Shown: one piece after another, positions 5,202 through 6,159 of the stretch
How the letters are laid out: each line of letters opens with the position of its first letter
Numbering within the stretch: position 1 is the stretch's first letter
Origin: an uncultured Clostridia bacterium
GTDB taxonomy: Bacteria; Bacillota; Clostridia; Christensenellales; Aristaeellaceae
Reading direction: 5' to 3'
Length of the DNA: 6,159 nucleotides
Assembly: GCA_934630975.1 (NCBI GenBank)
Contig: CAKTXH010000119.1
Span: 1 to 6,159 of the forward strand
Made by a program: the position numbers and the translations under genes
Notes under the pieces: generated by a model
The model's input: the letters and a program-made list of their open reading frames with translations, nothing else
The model's database searches: none
Told to the model about the DNA's origin: nothing

Positions 5202-5208
5202 GTCTCCC

Positions 5209-6159
5209 TTATTCCTTAAAGAATCTCGGATATTTCTCTTTCTGGTTCTCCAGCATATCCGCCACAACGCCTTCGGAATAGAGCAGGTCGATGCCCGTCA
5301 GCGCCGGGTCGATTTCCAGCGCTTCGCGCAGCGCGTTTCGGCTGCCGGTCGCGGCGGCCTCGGCATAAAGGCGGTTAACCAAGCTGAGCTGTTCCAACAC
5401 GTCTTCAAGCTCGATGGGCAATTCCACCGGCTTGCCGGCGGGGCCGTCCTTCGTAACATGCGCCGGGCCTTCGACGAAGCGCCCGTGCGTCACGCCGGGC
5501 ACAGCGCCGTCGCACGGCATAACCATGCTCTTCACGTCGCACTCGCCTTCGCCCCACAGTGCGCGCAGAATCTCCACCGGGCGCACGGAGGACAGGCCGC
5601 TGGTGCGAATCTGCCCCCACGCCTGCGCGCCCTTGGGGCGCATCGGCCCATGCACCGTCAGCAGCGCGAGGTTGCGCTTGCGCAGCTCATAATCCGCCGC
5701 GCCCACGCCGGAAATCATCAGCGAACGGCGCGGGCTGAGTTCCGTATCGGCCAGCAGCTCGCACTGGGTGACGCGCGGTCCGGCCGGAATTGCGCCGTAC
5801 CAGTCGATATACTGCGCGGCCAGCGCTTCGCGGTCGTCCTCTTTCATTTCTTTCTGGATGCGTGGGATCAAATCCTTCCCGCTCGGCAGTTCACGGCACG
5901 AGGCGACCCACGAAAAATCGTTCAGACCCGCGCAGGTCACGTCCACCTTGTCCTCTTTCAGCCCGAGATACAGCGCCAGCCGCGCGCGGGTCTGTTCCGT
6001 CACGCCGCTCACGCCGAGGGTGCGAACGCCGCAGAAGCGCTGCGCCGCCTCGCAGGCGCGGGAAAGCGGCAGGCCGCCGTACCCGCTCGAACAGAGGATG
6101 AGCGGCGCGCCGGGACATTCCTCGCGCATCTGATCCGCCAGATCGCAGACAAAGCCGAC
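5209..6159 (-). CDS. GH4-like protein (NAD-dependent glycosidase fold), C-terminal part, atypical active site
   Basis: The last 316 residues of a protein whose N-terminus lies beyond the right edge; the frame is open to base 6159. Family 4 glycoside hydrolases are NAD- and metal-dependent enzymes of about 430-480 residues. The visible order matches them: DLADQMREECPGAPLILCSS, then GVRTLGVSGV, RLALYLGL, AGLNDFSWV, a middle region, and a C-terminal block with GKPVELPIELEDVLEQLS and YAEAAATGSRNALREALEIDP. Key positions differ from what I recall of the family. The N-Y-x-N-P turn is CSSGYGG, the Cys (with the adjacent Asp in some members) of the metal/acid site falls in GVSGV, and the metal histidine of GLNHF is Asp (GLNDF). 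It may be inactive, use other chemistry, or belong to an uncharacterised branch. It ends PRFFKE, then TAA, 8 bases before the palindrome element. The NAD-binding Rossmann half is off-window, so the family call is moderate. Confidence 0.6.
   Translation of the reverse strand, partial: VGFVCDLADQMREECPGAPLILCSSGYGGLPLSRACEAAQRFCGVRTLGVSGVTEQTRARLALYLGLKEDKVDVTCAGLNDFSWVASCRELPSGKDLIPRIQKEMKEDDREALAAQYIDWYGAIPAGPRVTQCELLADTELSPRRSLMISGVGAADYELRKRNLALLTVHGPMRPKGAQAWGQIRTSGLSSVRPVEILRALWGEGECDVKSMVMPCDGAVPGVTHGRFVEGPAHVTKDGPAGKPVELPIELEDVLEQLSLVNRLYAEAAATGSRNALREALEIDPALTGIDLLYSEGVVADMLENQKEKYPRFFKE

Overview
The window reads as chromosomal DNA of a GC-rich, low-redundancy Gram-positive bacterium, most likely a gut-type member of the Clostridia (Oscillospiraceae/Christensenellales-like). 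This rests on strong purine Shine-Dalgarno sites (AGGAGG, GGAGG), clostridial-style secreted cell-wall and BspA-type leucine-rich-repeat proteins, and an intergenic GC palindrome cluster of a kind I associate with such genomes. The taxonomic call is inference. All six protein genes lie on the minus strand, so transcription runs from position 6159 towards 1. Two genes are cut by the window edges.

In order of transcription: (i) 6159-5209, the C-terminal 316 residues of a protein resembling glycoside hydrolase family 4, with its usual metal and acid residues apparently replaced; (ii) 5201-5033, a composite of paired hairpins with imperfect inverted ends, which looks like a small non-coding mobile or REP-type element; (iii) 5021-4152, a class I SAM-dependent RNA-type methyltransferase, followed after one base by (iv) 4150-3437, an RluA-family pseudouridine synthase, a tight pair of probable RNA-modification enzymes; (v) 3346-2339, a secreted BspA-like leucine-rich-repeat protein with a near-perfect 69-bp DNA periodicity, its own TATAAT box and a strong intrinsic terminator; (vi) 2275-341, a 644-residue exported cell-wall enzyme joining a CHAP peptidase/amidase, a peptidoglycan-binding domain, a helical linker, an SH3-like segment, a YkuD L,D-transpeptidase and a Cys-rich tail; (vii) a terminator and overlapping promoter; (viii) 191-1, the N-terminus of a membrane protein of the aromatic acid exporter (ArAE/FUSC) type.

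The genes do not form one obvious pathway. The methyltransferase and pseudouridine synthase are a plausible co-translated RNA-modification unit. The LRR and CHAP/YkuD proteins are both exported and adjacent but separated by a terminator. I see no CRISPR array, tRNA, rRNA, transposase or phage gene, and no clear new defence-type system. The items most worth a second look are the CHAP-YkuD fusion, the degenerate GH4-like protein and the hairpin element. No gene-free stretch exceeds 300 bases; the longest (5022-5208) holds the hairpin element.
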